64,000 nt of DNA from contig OX327691.1 of NCBI GenBank assembly GCA_946807835.1, positions 2,368,188 through 2,432,187 on the forward strand, given 5' to 3'. The stretch is from Ailanthus altissimus (lineage: Eukaryota > Streptophyta > Magnoliopsida > Sapindales > Simaroubaceae). The notes under the pieces were generated by a model. It worked only from the letters and a program-made list of their open reading frames with translations. It was not told the DNA's origin and did no database searches. Numbering within the stretch: position 1 is the stretch's first letter; every line of letters begins with the position of its first letter. Position numbers and translations under genes: made by a program. This document shows, piece by piece, positions 23,700-35,439 of the stretch.

Positions 23700-26600
23700 A
23701 ATCTTGACTTTTGGAACAATCTTGGAAGGATGGAGGAACATAATTGAAGGATTTGTGTAGATTTGGTAGAGATAGCTTCTACCGTTGAGTTAAGGCAAGT
23801 GGTGATGTAGATGACGATCGATATCTTAGAGCTAAAAAGGCCAATAAGAGCCTTATATAAGAAAGAGTATCATTTATGTATGCTTTCACCATGTTTCCAA
23901 TTAGCTTCCTAAAAATCTGGGTAACTAGTTACTAGAAGGTGGCTCTGGCATTTTTCAAACTGAATGGCATCACCTTGTCATAGTAGGTTTCTAGCTCGAA
24001 CACAAAGCTAGTTTTGTTCTTGTTTTTTGGATTCATCGTGATTTGGTTATGTCCATTGATGATAGCCTCTTGTATTTGGTCATTGGTTTACCGTCTGATC
24101 AATATTAGGAAGCTAGAAGGAATCTGTGGGGTTACCTTATTTAGATTTGTATAGTCTACAAAGACTCGCCATATCCCATTCTTCTTTAACATTACTACTA
24201 TGTTAGCTAGCTAATCTAGATAGTTGACTTTCTAGATAAATGCAATCTTTAATAGCCTATCAACGTCATCACTAATGATCTCATTTCATTTTGTGATAAA
24301 CTTTCTCCACCTCAATTTAACTGAGAGGTAGCCTTTCTTAATTCTTAACTTATGACTTATCACATTTGGATCTATTCCAATCATGTCTCTATGAGAATAT
24401 ACAAAGACATCTTGGTTCATTCTCAAAAGATCTATCATAATTGTCCTTTCCTCTTTATTCAGGTTAGTGCCTAGTGTCACGATTGGGTGTTTGCCATTAA
24501 CTTAAAAGACTAGTTTGTTAGATAATGTTGTCTACCTGCCCATATATACCCAAGATCTAACCAATTTATATTCGATATGAGACGTGACATTCTCCCACAC
24601 TCAATCACGTAACGCATTTGTCATGGTCTAGCCCAACCTATGGGCCAACCTAGTCCATATTGCCCATCCTAAAAAAAATTTAAGGGATCCAATATCCACG
24701 TGAAAATCTCTATTAGGGCTCAAGAAATAAGATTTTTATGGCCTACTTAACCCGTAATGCCCATCCCCACTACTTTTAAGGGACTTATATCCCATATGAC
24801 AATCTCGATTGGGCTTATTTTGGGAGTTCATATACGAATAAGAATTCAGGTCTATTTTGATACCACTTCTTGCTGCTTGGGTGCTTACTATTGGCTCAAA
24901 AGATGCATATTAGATAATGTTGCCTACTTGTAAATTTATACTCAAGATCCATCTAATTTCTATTTGATGTGGGACGTGACACTAGGAGCACATTTTTGTC
25001 AATGACCAAAAGGTCCAACTATACTTCCCTTGTCTTCTCTGTATGAGGTGGAATGTATTCTTCTATATTTTCTTCCATCCAAGGAAGAGCTTTTGGCCAT
25101 ATGTCTTGTAGTTGCTATTTTTTAGGCATCGCCTCCAGCGATGGCGGAAGAATCTTTGTATTACTTGATGTTCCTACCCTATTGATTTTTCCTCTTTCCT
25201 CTTCCTCTTTACTGGGTTCTACAAAAGCCTTCTTCTTTTCTTTCTTATCCTTTAATAGCCTAATCAAGTTAGCATAGCACTATTTTTCCTGGATTTGTTC
25301 ACCTTGATATCCACTATTCTTCTTCCATTAGCTGATACACACCTTACCACTTGATGCAAGGTTGAAGGAATGACCTTTATATAATGGATCCAAAATTTCC
25401 TAGCTACTATTTTATAAGTAATCTATCTCTAGCCTCTATCTAGTTGCCACTGTTGGTAGTGTAATGAATCCCTTGGCTTCAAATCTTGCTCTATTGAATG
25501 CAATAGGCTTTGTATTATATCTTTGGATGTCTTTTTCTTGAAGCTTCATTCTCTTGAAAGTATTCCAAAATAGGATATTAGCACTGCTCCCACAATACAA
25601 TATTCATCGAACAATGTTCTTTAATATGTTCAACATTATTGCTAATAGGTCGAGGTACGAAAACATTATGTCAGTTAAATCCTCCCAAGAGAAGGAAATT
25701 TCTCTTGATTCGTACTCGATCGCCATGGTAGTAAAAGTTAAGGTCTCTCCTACTTTGGTCCTTTGAACCTAAGTAGCCCTCATGAACAAGGGTCTCCATC
25801 TCTCGTCTCTTTTCCCCTTTTTAGTGGTCTTCTATGAAATATGTCTATGTAGTGTTGGTTGACTACTATCTTTGTAACCAGTACTTCCATAGAGTCTAGA
25901 ATTGATTCTCTTACTATCTATAGTCCTTTTATGACCATCAAGCCTTCGCCTTCATTTGCTTCCTCTATATTGTTCTCCTCTAGTTTTCCTTTTCCTCTTT
26001 GTACTAGAAGTTATACAATGATCCGCAGATGGCATTTAAGATCTTGATTCTTATCTTTTTTATTGTTGCAACCTCTTCCCTAATCGGTATAAGGTCTTTT
26101 TTTTTGTTGTAGTTGTCTTCTTGGACTTTATCTCTAGCTAATACTCGGCTAGATATCTATTCCTTATTAGGGCATATATCTACCCTCTCAATGATTTACA
26201 TGTGGTGATGTCATGTCCATTTTCATCATGGAAGGGCAAAGCTTGTTAATATCTTGTCGATTTTCTAGGATTTACATCTGCCTTAGCTTTCTAAACATTC
26301 TAAAATCCATATACTTCTTCTAAATCTTCTTAGAAAATGTGTAAATATGAATCAAAGGCTCGAATTACCTTTGACGCTTGTCTTCTTTGTCTCCTTTAAT
26401 GGTGGAAGGTCACTTCCCGAATCCTTCCTTTTAGGAGGAGATTCTTTCCTTCTATGTGGTAATCACGAAAGCTTTGTTTGTCACTGTGGCTTTGTCCTCT
26501 TCCTATATAATCCATTGTTTTAACTTCTAATAGATCAATTCAAACGAAGCAAACTTCATTCGAATGAGATATTAGTAGTAAAGAGCAGATGTCCTTACTG

Positions 26601-26786
26601 CCTTCCAGTATGCTTATGTCGCTATCTACATGTCATAGTTTTCTAATTCAAGATAAGCTCCATGTTGGATCTATTCAGGAAGCTTTTGATCAATCCATTC
26701 TCCCTCTGTTTTAGGAAGAACAAATCTGACGTCTTTTTTTATTTTTTTTCTTCTTATTTTTCATGTATTGCATTATAAACTGGTAT
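23700..26786 (-). pseudogene. Relic G: gag zinc finger, protease and RT
   Basis: Minus strand, right to left: gag C-terminal region with a CPFHDENGHDI finger near 26190–26240; protease near 25580–25640, where CGSSANIL stands for the DxGSSANIL motif of Tat-like proteases; a linker; then the RT N-terminus at 24286–24470 (DQDVFVYSHRDMIGIDP-type text with HKLRIKKG) and RT fingers at 24100–24300 (ANIVVMLKKNGIWRVFVDYTNLNK). Stops are frequent. The GIDP and DYTNLNK words are characteristic of gypsy RT of the Tat group. The frame is cut at 24475/24982 by the TRIM and stays open when that is ignored. Confidence 0.8.
24476..24981 (-). mobile_element. TRIM (terminal-repeat retrotransposon in miniature), 506 bp
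   Basis: Two direct terminal repeats of about 115 bp (24476–24589 and 24866–24981) share TTGGGTG, TTAGATAATGTTG, CAAGATC and GACGTGACA. Just inside the right repeat, minus strand, lies TGGTATCAAAATAG (24852–24865), a methionyl-tRNA primer-binding site. Just inside the left repeat lies a purine tract, TGTGGGAGAA (24590–24599). It is flanked by CTAGT and CTAGG (24471–24475, 24982–24986), sharing CTAG. There is no coding capacity; such elements depend on enzymes of other retrotransposons. It interrupts relic G just before the RT domain. Confidence 0.85.
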
Positions 26787-29516
26787 TGTAATATATGATC
26801 CCTATTAGTAGTATAGGTGCCTAGATTTCGATATAAAAAAATTAGGACATCGTAGGGTTACCCGATTTCAACGCTAAAAATATTTTTTTATTGTGCGCGT
26901 GAGAGGTATTAGAACTAAATTGGTAATTTTACACTCAGTTGGAACGTCGGACGGTTATGGAATTTTTTAGAATTTTTTTCTATTGGCTTGGAAAAGAAAA
27001 TTTTAATTTAATATATGAATTTCCATTTAAGGGTTATGCATGGAACAAGCCTTTGTTAAGAAACACAATCCATATGTTAAAAAATGGACGAATTAGAGAC
27101 AAGTTCATGGATTGCCAAGTTGGAGGTCTAGTTAGTTCCTTTGACTATTCTAACTAAATAGTTAGAAAAAATCCAATTAAATACTTCCATTTTCAACTAA
27201 TTGCAACTTAAAAATTTAGAATTAGTTAAGGGGCAAATTGGACTTTTGAGAGAGCACTAAATAAGGGTGAAGTTTCTAGAATTTGGCTAAGTAAAAAGCA
27301 TAACATGTTTAGAGCAAAAAGAGAGGAATTCGGCAATGAGAGGGGAAGTGCTGCTACAGTAAAACCCAATGCTTTTTCATGAGTTTTCATGCTTGATCAA
27401 GTTAAAATAAAGCAAAACACAAGTTTTTAAGATCAATTGAAGCTTTCATTAGTGAAAATCCAAGGAAAAGAGGTAACAAAAAGATTGTTTAGTAATGATG
27501 ATGTGTGAATTTTTAAGATTGCTTCAATTGATGTTTTTATGGAAATTCTTGATTTAGATTGAGTTGAATTGAAGTGTGAAGCTTAAAAGAGTCATCAAAG
27601 TAAAGGAATTAGTAAGGTAAGAATTAGGGTTTGGAGTAATTTTATTGTAGAAACTTCAATTGGATGTTATTAGGGCATTAGAATTAATTTGGCTTGATTT
27701 GGATGTCATTGGAACAAGAAATTGAGAAAAGATATATGTTGGGTGAGTAAGGTAAATTTTGGCCACTTTAGGGATTCTAGAGTTTGAGTTGTGTTTTGGT
27801 TCAATTGTTGAGTATAAATGATTCCTTGTATCAATTAGATGTATATGGTTGGTTGATGGAAAATAAAATATAAAGAAACTGGGACATAATTGTCCATTTT
27901 AGTAAGGTGAAGGGCAATTATGTCCAACCAAATTTATAAGGTATTAAGCAATTTTTATGGCTTCGGATGGTGAATTAAACATAATTTAAACAAGATTGAA
28001 TGACTTCGTAAATGAAAATTGAAAAGTGGAATCCATCTGGACTTTGTAAGCCGATTAGAGCGCTTATTAGTTTAAGTGAAATTTTAGCATTTGTAAAGAT
28101 TCTAAATGTCATTTATGGCGTGGCGTGTAGGTGAAGAAAATTGAGACCGGTAAAGGAAGTAAAAGTCCGGAGAATAATTATGTTTGGAGCGGTTGGTGAG
28201 TGAAAATTTGTAATTATTTACCTTTCATTTAATATGTTTCCGTACGTTTGAATATTTATATTTTATATGATCTTAAATGCTTAAATATGATTTACAGTTT
28301 TATATACTTTTATCATCATAAATTTCTACGTTCAGTTGAAAAACAGTTTTTAAAGTTATTAAATTAGTTTTCAAAGGCCATTGGTACCCTCAGATTGTAT
28401 ACAGTGTGGTGATAGTTTAAGACTTAGCTGGGGTATCCCATACGCATGGGCAAGTATTGGGGGGCATGTCACTAACTCTGGGAAGTCGAGTTGTTGAGTT
28501 ATGTGAGTCGCTCTACGTGTATGGGATATTATCTCGCTATATGTAGGCGATATAGGATTTCGCTGCATAAACAGTGAGATGTCTTTAGATGTCACAGTTG
28601 GTGTTGCTAGTTTAGATGCTTTGTGACCTACTCATATTGTGCAGTGCTAGTTTAGTCGCTGCGTGAGTATATAGCTTTAGGGTTACCATTAGTGCAGTTT
28701 AGAAAGAAAATGGTTGAGTGAGGATTTTAATCATTTTTTAGCTACCAAACGCACATTACGTATTTATATGTGTACATGTTAGTTATTATGTTTTACAGAT
28801 TCTGGATATTGTTTATAAAAGATATAAAAAAACCCGCTCGGCAAGAATTTTTCAGCATATGATATTAGAAAATATTTTACAATTTTATAATAGTTTTATA
28901 AGCATATTTTATGCAAATTTTTAGAATTTATTTTTTACGCAGAATTTTATTTTATTTTTACTGAAAATCTTAAATGCACTCATTGAGCTCCTTTAGCTCA
29001 CCTGTTTTGTGTTTTCTAAACACCCCTCCAGGTGCAGGCCTCAGTGCGCAAGTTGCTGATTCTCCTACAACTGATTAGTGGACCAAATCTGACAACCATT
29101 TTGTAAATGTACATGTGCTAAGTAGCACGTTTTGATTTTTGCATAGTAGTTATAGACTTATGCACATTATAAATATGTTTTAAACAAACAAGAAAAGGTT
29201 TCGATATTATGGTGATAATTTTACTTTTTATTAGTATGTTAATTTTGTGATTATAATGAAATTGTTGGGTTGAGTTTCGATTTGGCTTTGAAATGGACCG
29301 GAGGTTGTATTTGGAAGTTAAGAAGCTATTTGAAATAGAAGTGTAATTTTCTTACAGGTTTTGTATTGAGATTTTCAGAAGAAAAAAAAGAAATAAAAAG
29401 GGTTCGTCTTACAGAATTTTTCAGTTTTGATAGTGAGATTCTGAGGAGCTTCTGTTAGGGTGCCCGACGGGGCCCACCAAAATCTACAGTAGAGGGTTTT
29501 AGGACAGATCTTATCA
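26787..29516 (+). mobile_element. Solo gypsy-type LTR, copy L1 (2.73 kb)
   Basis: Starts TGTAATATATGATCCCTATT and ends ...AGATCTTATCA, flanked by GGTAT (26782–26786) and GATAT (29517–29521), a TSD with one mismatch. It matches L2 (35440–38262, inverted) along its length and the partial copy at 63826. Without it, relic G gag is open across the site. The region near 28980–29045 (CTCATTGAGCTCCTTTAGCTCACCTG, then CCAGGTGCAGGCCTCAGTGC) resembles the 3' part of Del/Tekay-type chromovirus LTRs, which is my basis for the gypsy label. No internal coding region exists; the open frame at 28371–28595 is LTR sequence. Confidence 0.85.
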
Positions 29517-29859
29517 GATATGTCAGTTTATTAAAAGAGGGGATCAAATTTCCTTTCAATCTTTGGAACGGTGCTTGGATTAGTTCCTTAAGAATGAAAA
29601 GAAAAGTAATGCACTTTAGGGGGTCATTTATTGTGTGCATTATTATCTTCGCATTAAAGTGGAAGATGTGCTCCTCAAGGTCTTAGATACCTTGAACATT
29701 TGAAAGGTTGGTACAACAAACTTTTGTGGCCTCTACGCTCTCTTAATTGCTTCTGTGAAGGGATCTTAATTTACTTCTGCACTAAAGACATCGTGTCTTC
29801 ATCTTTAATTGTTCCATCCTTCTTGCCTTCCTATACAGTTTGCTAACCTACTTCATAAT
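29517..29859 (-). pseudogene. Relic G gag middle segment
   Basis: Minus-strand text includes DPFTEAIKRA and PQKFVVPTFQMF, matching the start of the gypsy gag core, then KELIQAPFQRLKGNLIP near 29530–29600. It lies between L1 and element E and continues on both sides. A TGA stop and frameshifts are present. Confidence 0.7.
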
Positions 29860-31903
29860 TGTTGGTATTGTTATCGAAGTGCATGCATGTCAAATGTGTT
29901 CATTGAAAATTCAATGCATGTCATACATACAACCATACAGCGGAATGAAAATTTAATTTCCTATTCAACAAACACATACTTAATTTAAGTCTTGTTACAC
30001 TAAAAATTAGAAAACTCAAATTTGATGCCATTTAGTAAAGAAAACGATTTCGGAGCTAACTCAAAATAATCTCATTGGTAATTCTAGTTTGCAACATCTG
30101 GTATGATACCTGAAGTTAGAATAGTAGCATTATTAATTTAGTGTAACTAAATTAGTTGCTCAACACTTGAGAGCTCATTATCTTTTAAATGTCCAAATGT
30201 AGCTTAGGACTTCAACATGCAACAATTGCTTTGTTCTCCCTCACTTGGCCGAATGTGTGTGTATGAACACAAAAAATAAAAATAACTCTTGCTTGTTACT
30301 TCAAATGGCTGAAAATGGCTTTTGAGAGAAAATTCAACTTTTTACTTTTTGACTTTTGCCAATGACATTTGTCCATTTCAAGCAAGTGTCACACAAAAGC
30401 CATGTCTTAAGGCACTTGTTTCTAATTACTTTTCACTTGGCCAAATTTCGTACACTTTTTAAATGAACAATTTATTTGTTTATTCTTTTTTTTGCTTATA
30501 GATTAACACTTGCCCATTTATTAATTAACTTAACAACACTTGTTAATAATTTGGCTACTTGTTACCTTTTAGCCATGCATGATTGCCAAGTTTTAATTAA
30601 CAAGCTTAATGGATGCCATTTGGCCACTAAAGCCTAATCACATTAAGCCACGTGGCTAGTAAAGGCTAATAAAAATTTTTACTTGTCTCACACATTATTT
30701 AATTAACAACAATTGTTAATTAAATAATCCTAACCTTAATACTTAAGCTCATGTACTTTCTGAGAGATCTTGGAATAAATTCTGTTTTTCAAAATTCTTT
30801 TAGATCGAATTGTTCAACCTGACCCGCTACCTCAGTGCTTAACGAGTATACTTCATATTTTGAGACTCCTTAGGTTCACACTCGTTTGTTTTACGGAACT
30901 TTTCTGTAAGTCTGTGAACGATGCTCTACACACATGTTATGGATATTACAAAATAGCGCATTGAATCATACAAGCTAAGGTCAACCATATTCGATAATCC
31001 TTTTGTCACCTATATCCTGGAAGAGCAGAGATATAGATATCACCGTTAAATCTCTATACACTCATCCATGAGCTTATTTTTAGATTTGTATTTTCGTAAA
31101 CAATATTCGGAACTCTTTTGCAATATTGTTTAACCCTATGGAAAACTCTTTTCAAGATTTATACTTGTGGCCACAAGACTCATAAAATACAATTCTTAGA
31201 GCATCAGAATATACAACTCACTCATATGAGCTAATGGAGAATATATCTATGCATACCGGACTTCTTAAACATTGAACTATACCCTACGACACCCAGAGGT
31301 CAGACCATAAAAGGTCTTTGACATGCATAGAATCAGAGTATAGTGGATCACTCACAAACCTACCATGGCACTTAGGTTAAAGGACTATGAGTACTACTCA
31401 ACTCGAGAAGACCTTCTATTGACGGCTATATAGGATGTCTATTGGAGGTCCTCGTGAGTCTGTTTAGTACCTAGCCCTCACTAAATACTTGCTTGCCTAT
31501 ACGAGCTTTCGCTAAGCCCATGGTCTGCTAAGACTAACCGTTTAGATAATCCAAATACAGATATACACTTATTCGGAAGGAATACCAATCGATCCTTGTC
31601 AGCAACTATAGATCAGGAAGGATATTTTTGAGAACATATTATACAATGACATTTCTTAGTACCATTTGAAACTCCTTGCACTTATGTTTTACTATAATAC
31701 TTGTCGGTCTTTGTCCCATTTCAGACAAATTTCTAACTCTTAGAATGCTAATCTCTTAGCATTGAACCAAACTCATTTGGATTAGATTTAAACTCCTTTA
31801 GATCTATAATGTCTGAAAATGTAACAAGCTTAAAACCATTTGATTAAATATTAATGATTATGTTGACATGTTTATTGTATAAATATAAGCATACACTCCA
31901 ACA
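29860..31903 (-). repeat. 3' LTR of element E
   Basis: Runs from TGTTGGTATTG to ACACTCCAACA, 2,044 bp, and aligns with 39152–41210 throughout. Confidence 0.9.
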
Positions 31904-31918
31904 ACTCTCACTTGCTCT
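31904..31918 (-). promoter_or_regulatory. Polypurine tract of element E
   Basis: Minus strand AGAGCAAGTGAGAGT directly adjoining the LTR start. The equivalent tract of relic B reads AGAGCAAATAGGAGT. Confidence 0.7.
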
Positions 31919-34900
31919 AGTGCCATTCTTGATGATATCTAATACTTATCAACTCCACGTGTTTTTCAAACACTTTAGGATTTAAGACCTTAGTGAGCAA
32001 GTCCACCACACTTTTTATAGAATCTACTTTAGAGACTATTACATCTCCACTAGCCAAGATTTCTTTAATTGTATGATATTTTATCTCCATATGCTTAAAC
32101 TTCTGGTGTGCCTTTGGCTGCTATACTTGAGCAATTGCTTCATTGTCGCAATATAGTGCACTAGGATCCACTGAACTTGGAACTATTTCAAGTTTTTCAA
32201 CAAACTTATGTATCTACACCGCTTTATTTTCAACTTCTGAAACCACAAGGAATTCTACCTCTAAGGTAGAATCAGCTATAGATGCCTATTTACACTCTTC
32301 TAACTAATTGTGGCAGCATTGAAAATAAAGACATCCAAATGTAAACTTTTTATTATTGGAATGAAATCAAAAGTCTGGATTAGCGTATCCCCTCACTTGT
32401 AAGTCACTTTCTCCATAAATTAGAAACTTATCTTTTATACCCTTAAGGTATTTCAGGTTATATTTCACAATCATCCAATGATCGCAACCTGGATCAGATT
32501 AATACCGAATTATAACACTTACAGCCATACTGATGTCAGGTATCATACATAACATGGCATACATCAAGCTGCCTACAGTTGATGCATATAGTATGTTAGA
32601 CATTCTAACATTTTCATCTTCTTTTTAAGGACACATCCCCTAGAAAGATGAATGTTATATTTGAAAGGTACGTTAATTGTGTCACAGTTACTGAAGTTAT
32701 ACATTTCAAGAATAATTTATATGTACAAGGATTGAGAGAATCTTATCAGCCTCCTAACTCTATCTTTATAAAGCTTTATACCCATTATACAAGCAGCCCT
32801 AATCCTTTATGGAGAAGTTTTTACTAAAATAACTTTTAACTATTTATTACATACTAATATCATTTTCGATAATAAGTATGTCATCCACATAGAGAATTAA
32901 AAAGACAATCATACTCTCACTACCTTTTCTGTACACACATGCTTTTTCTTCATTTTTTATGAAACCAAACCTTCTGATTATTTCATCAAAAGGAAGATTT
33001 CAATTTTAGGAAGCCTGGTTAAGTTCATAAATAAGCTTCTTTGGTCTATTTACTAGATTAAAAGTCAGACTAGATGTAAAACCTTCAGGCTACTCTATGA
33101 ATATATCTTCCTCGAGATATTAATTCAGGAAAGCCATCTTTACATCTATCTGTCAGATCTAAAAAATCATAATATGTTGTAATAGCTAATAAAATTTGAA
33201 TCGACTTTAGCATGACTACTGGTGAAAAGGATTCATTATAGTCGATCCCAGATTAAGGTTTGAAGGTCTCTACCTCTAATTGGACCCATGCTTCCTTTTG
33301 TAAACCCAATTACAAACAACAGGAACAATTTCTTCGGAAAAATCAACTAACTCCTAGACTTGATTGATTGCATAGAATCAATTTTGGATTTCATAGCTCC
33401 TTGCCATTTTTCCAAAATGATGTCCGATATCGCCTCTCTATAAGTCATGAGATCCTTTTCTTCAACTAAGAAAATCTTAAATGCATCTTCAGGTGTCAAA
33501 CCATATTTGACAAGTGGCCTTGAGATCCAATCTGACCTATAAGGAGGGTGTTTTAAAGGTGTCTCACTTGATTAAGCCTGAGGTTCCTTCGTCGATTTAT
33601 AAATATCTGGATTGACTTCATCAAGTTCAATCCTTCCACATTCCTCACGATCCATAAAAAAATATTTCTCTAGGGTGGTGGCATTATGAACGAACATGTT
33701 TCATTCCTTTAAATCATAGACCTGATATCACATAGAGTGTTAAGAATATCTAATGAACTGATACTTGTACCCAAGTTTATTCTATTGCGTAAATTTTACG
33801 TAAGCAAGACAACCTTAAATCTTAACATACTTAAGACTCAGTTTCCTTCTATTTCATATCTCATACGAAGTAGATGGAACTTTGTTTAATAAGTAAGCAA
33901 CGGTTTCTAGAGTATAGCCCCATAGATATTTTAGAAGATGAATGAAGCTTATTATCAATTAGACCATATCTAATAATGTCTGATTCCTTCTTTCTGAAAT
34001 ACCATTGTATTGAGAAGTACTTAGAGGACTATACTGAGCAGAAATCCCATTCTCCTTCAAATAATTCTTGAATTTACTACTTATATATTCACCATCTTGA
34101 TCTGATCAAAAGCATTTAATACACATATCAGTTGGTTTCTCTACTTCAAGATGAAGCCCTTTGAACAGTTCAAAAACATTTCAACTTGTGTTTCATTAAA
34201 CATATGTTCATAACGTGATAAATCATCAATAAAGATAACAAAGTAGGGAAACCCATCTATAGTAGTGTGATTAATTAGATCACATACAACACTATATACT
34301 AGTTCCAATAAATCAGTGACTAGTTTCCTACATGATAAAAGGAGATTTGATCATCTTTCTTTGTATATAGGATTCATAAACTGGATAGGGTTATATGGTA
34401 AGATCATGTATCTGACCATCCTAACCAGATGGGCCAAGTGTCTCACACCTATATGACCTAGTCTCATATGCCACAATTCTGTTTTATTCAAAGCTTCTAA
34501 ACTCATTCTTTTATTCACCTAAGGGATTTATCATTTCTATAGTAAGGAACTTTGGACAATAATGTTTACTGTATCGAACTGCACCGTAAAGGAAACACTT
34601 TTCTTTGTATTTGTTCTCGTCCTATAATTTGGATATATCAAACAATTCTTTCAAATAGAGTATAATACTAATTGTACTATTCATATGCACATGCTCCCAT
34701 TGAATATCAGTAGATATCTAAGCAAGGATATATGATTTGACTCTCAAATCATCCTTTATCCATTTCTGATAAGTTTCTACATCTTTTGAAGAATTATTAT
34801 CGGAAACGCCTCTTATCATCTTTTGATCAATGACATATCCAAGCTATTCCAAATCTAGAACAATTCTCAGATTCATCAGCTAGTCATAATTATTTTTTTG

Positions 34901-35010
34901 GTGCCTTATAGTTTGTGTGTATCTAATAGGTTTACCTAACAAATTGCTCGTATTCATCTTATCTACACAAGACAAAATAGGAGATGTCTAGCAAAACATT
35001 TCTAATCATT
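31919..35010 (-). pseudogene. Element E gag, integrase, RT and RNase H remains
   Basis: Right to left on the minus strand: gag at 34630–35000 (TYQKWIKDDLRVKSYILA, stops inside), pre-integrase and integrase traces at 33500–34500, RT at 32500–33450, and RNase H at 31930–32320, ending DLLTKVLNPKVFEKHVE. All agree with relic B in order and wording. No long open frame remains. A protease block between gag and integrase was not recognised, so part of the C-terminal gag–protease region is probably deleted (about 34540–34640). Confidence 0.8.
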
Positions 35011-35439
35011 AATGATAACACTTTAGATCATGGATATAATAGTTATATGTTTTCAAAGTCAAGACGTCCTCCCACTACTTTACATATTCCCTTTAATCTC
35101 TTAAACGAAAAAATAAAAATTTAAATGCTTTAAATTTTACAGTGAGAAGTAGATCCAATCAGAATTCTACTTCTACATCATGTTTTAGCAATATTAGCCT
35201 TTGTAAAACCCAAAAGATAGATAACTCTTATAAATTATATCTTATGCAACTCTTACCATTGATCCTAAACACACTTTATCCTCACACTTTAGCAATATTG
35301 GGTAAATGTGTACCAGATTAACATGTCAATGATCAAATATAAGTTATTGATACTACCCTCACGTTTTAGCAATATTGGGTAATACTTTCACTTATATTTA
35401 CCTCATCTCATGTTTAACTGGCATAGTCTAAATTACACC
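35011..35439 (-). other. Element E leader, gag-proximal part
   Basis: Three inverted TTTTAGCAATATT motifs occur near 35184, 35288 and 35367, at spacings like those in the relic C leader. It continues beyond L2 at 38263. Confidence 0.65.

Noticed and set aside
28371..28595. Conserved 74-residue open frame, repeated as a similar protein at 36421–36666 on the other strand
   Set aside because: Both lie at the same place in L1 and L2, copies of one LTR. Similarity extends equally over the non-coding parts, so the frame is not selected as protein.
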